Assembly (NCBI GenBank): GCA_021803845.1
Contig: JAJZLA010000076.1
Coordinates: 1-7,140, forward strand
DNA length: 7,140 nucleotides
Direction of reading: 5' to 3'
Source: a bacterium
GTDB taxonomy: Bacteria > SZUA-79 > Acidulodesulfobacterales > Acidulodesulfobacteraceae
How positions within the stretch are numbered: position 1 is the stretch's first letter; each line of letters opens with the position of its first letter. The notes beneath the pieces are model-generated. The model was not told where the DNA came from and ran no database searches. It saw nothing but the letters and a program-made list of their open reading frames with translations. Shown here piece after piece: positions 6,187-7,140 of the stretch. The translations under genes and the position numbers were made by a program.

Positions 6187-7140
6187 ATGGATTCATTTAA
6201 TATTGTTTCCGAAAACACTCCGGCAGGCGATCAGCCCGTTGCGATTAAATCTTTAACGGACGGAATAGAAGAGAAAAATTTTCGGTATCAGACGCTATTA
6301 GGTGTAACCGGCTCAGGAAAGACTTTTACGATGGCTAACATCATAAAAGAGCTGCAAAGGCCGGCTCTTATAATAGCGCCCAATAAAACCCTTGCAGGAC
6401 AGCTTTATTCCGAATTTAAATCCTTATTTCCCGAAAACGCCGTAGAATTTTTTATAAGCTATTACGATTATTACCAGCCTGAAGCGTATGTTCCGTCTAA
6501 AGACCTTTATATAGAAAAAGATTCGGCTATTAACGACCAGATAGATAAAATGAAACATTCCGCTACCCGTTCTATACTTTCCAGAAGGGACGTTATAGTC
6601 ATTGCATCGGTATCCTGCATTTACGGATTGGGTTCGCCGGAAAGTTATGCCAATATGCTCCTTGAGGTAAAAAAGGGGGACGAGATAAACTTAAGCGACG
6701 TCCTAGACAAACTGACCGACATAAGATACGAAAGAAACGATATCGATTTTCACCGCGGAACGTTCAGGGTAAGAGGGGATATCGTCGATGTTTTTCCGGC
6801 ATACGAAGAAGAAGTCGCTATAAGAATCGAATTTTTCGGCAACGAAGTTTCGACGATTGCAGAAATAGATCCGTTAAGAGGGGTTATAATCCGCAGGCTT
6901 TCCAAAGTTGCTATATATCCGGCTTCTCACTACGTTGCGGACGAAGTTACGATGAAAAGTGCGGTTAAAACAATAAAAGAAGAATTAAAAGAAAGGCTTA
7001 TGGAGCTTAAAGCTCTCGGCAAACTTGTAGAAGCCCAGAGGCTGGAACAGCGGACGATGTACGATCTTGAGATGATGCAGGAGATGGGATACTGTTCCGG
7101 TATAGAAAATTATTCGAGGCATTTGACGGGAAGAAAAAAA
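6187..7140 (+). CDS. uvrB: Excinuclease ABC subunit UvrB, 3'-truncated by the window edge
   Basis: UvrB verifies DNA damage in nucleotide excision repair: it is loaded by UvrA, then recruits UvrC for incision. The frame is open for 318 codons to the right edge; full UvrB is about 660-680 residues, so the C-terminal helicase motifs and the UvrC-binding region are not visible. Seen here: the N-terminal [10 protein letters not shown], Walker A GVTGSGKT (39-46), [12 protein letters not shown], and the beta-hairpin region [11 protein letters not shown] (91-101) with Tyr92, 93, 95 and 96 numbered as in E. coli UvrB. These are followed by [37 protein letters not shown] and the domain 2 region [23 protein letters not shown] 6187 is the only plausible start after the in-frame TAA at 6154 and gives the expected Walker A position. 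There is no Shine-Dalgarno sequence, consistent with the leaderless promoter arrangement. Confidence 0.98.
   Translation, partial: MDSFNIVSENTPAGDQPVAIKSLTDGIEEKNFRYQTLLGVTGSGKTFTMANIIKELQRPALIIAPNKTLAGQLYSEFKSLFPENAVEFFISYYDYYQPEAYVPSKDLYIEKDSAINDQIDKMKHSATRSILSRRDVIVIASVSCIYGLGSPESYANMLLEVKKGDEINLSDVLDKLTDIRYERNDIDFHRGTFRVRGDIVDVFPAYEEEVAIRIEFFGNEVSTIAEIDPLRGVIIRRLSKVAIYPASHYVADEVTMKSAVKTIKEELKERLMELKALGKLVEAQRLEQRTMYDLEMMQEMGYCSGIENYSRHLTGRKK

Overview
This window is ordinary-looking chromosomal DNA from an AT-rich bacterium. All six genes lie on the + strand and are packed closely. From the left edge they are the C-terminal two thirds of the translational GTPase gene typA, a carbon-nitrogen hydrolase (nitrilase superfamily), a RimI-type N-acetyltransferase, a single-chain PyrK-PyrD dihydroorotate dehydrogenase, rmuC, and the first 318 codons of uvrB. 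I see no tRNA, rRNA, CRISPR array, insertion sequence or phage gene. NAD-linked (class 1B) dihydroorotate dehydrogenase is most common in anaerobic and facultative bacteria such as Firmicutes and the former Deltaproteobacteria. Together with the AT-rich codon use, this suggests an anaerobic or microaerophilic lineage, possibly an uncultured one. The taxon cannot be fixed from this window.

Layout. typA ends at 1193. A 91-bp gap follows, made almost wholly of A and T, with a perfect 42-bp palindrome and two tandem 10-bp repeats. The next four genes look like one transcription unit: hydrolase (1285-2112), 6 bp gap, rimI (2119-2700), 22-bp overlap, pyrK-pyrD (2679-4637), 7 bp gap, rmuC (4645-6138). 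A 48-bp gap with a perfect extended -10 box then leads into uvrB (6187 to the right edge). Every complete gene has an in-frame stop close upstream of its first start codon, so the starts are well bounded. Only pyrK-pyrD has a convincing Shine-Dalgarno sequence at usable spacing.

How the genes fit together. The genes are housekeeping: translation under stress (TypA), N-terminal acetylation of ribosomal protein S18 (RimI), the redox step of UMP synthesis (PyrK-PyrD), and DNA maintenance (RmuC, UvrB). The middle operon is functionally mixed.

The main oddities are these. The hydrolase keeps Glu, Lys and the second Glu of its active site but has Gly where the catalytic Cys should be, one base away from a Cys codon. 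The two normally separate subunits of dihydroorotate dehydrogenase are fused, with a long insert between the third and fourth iron-sulfur cysteines. RimI, PyrK-PyrD and RmuC all carry Ser/Asn/Asp-rich loop inserts. uvrB appears to be transcribed as a leaderless or nearly leaderless mRNA. I found no clearly new multi-gene system.
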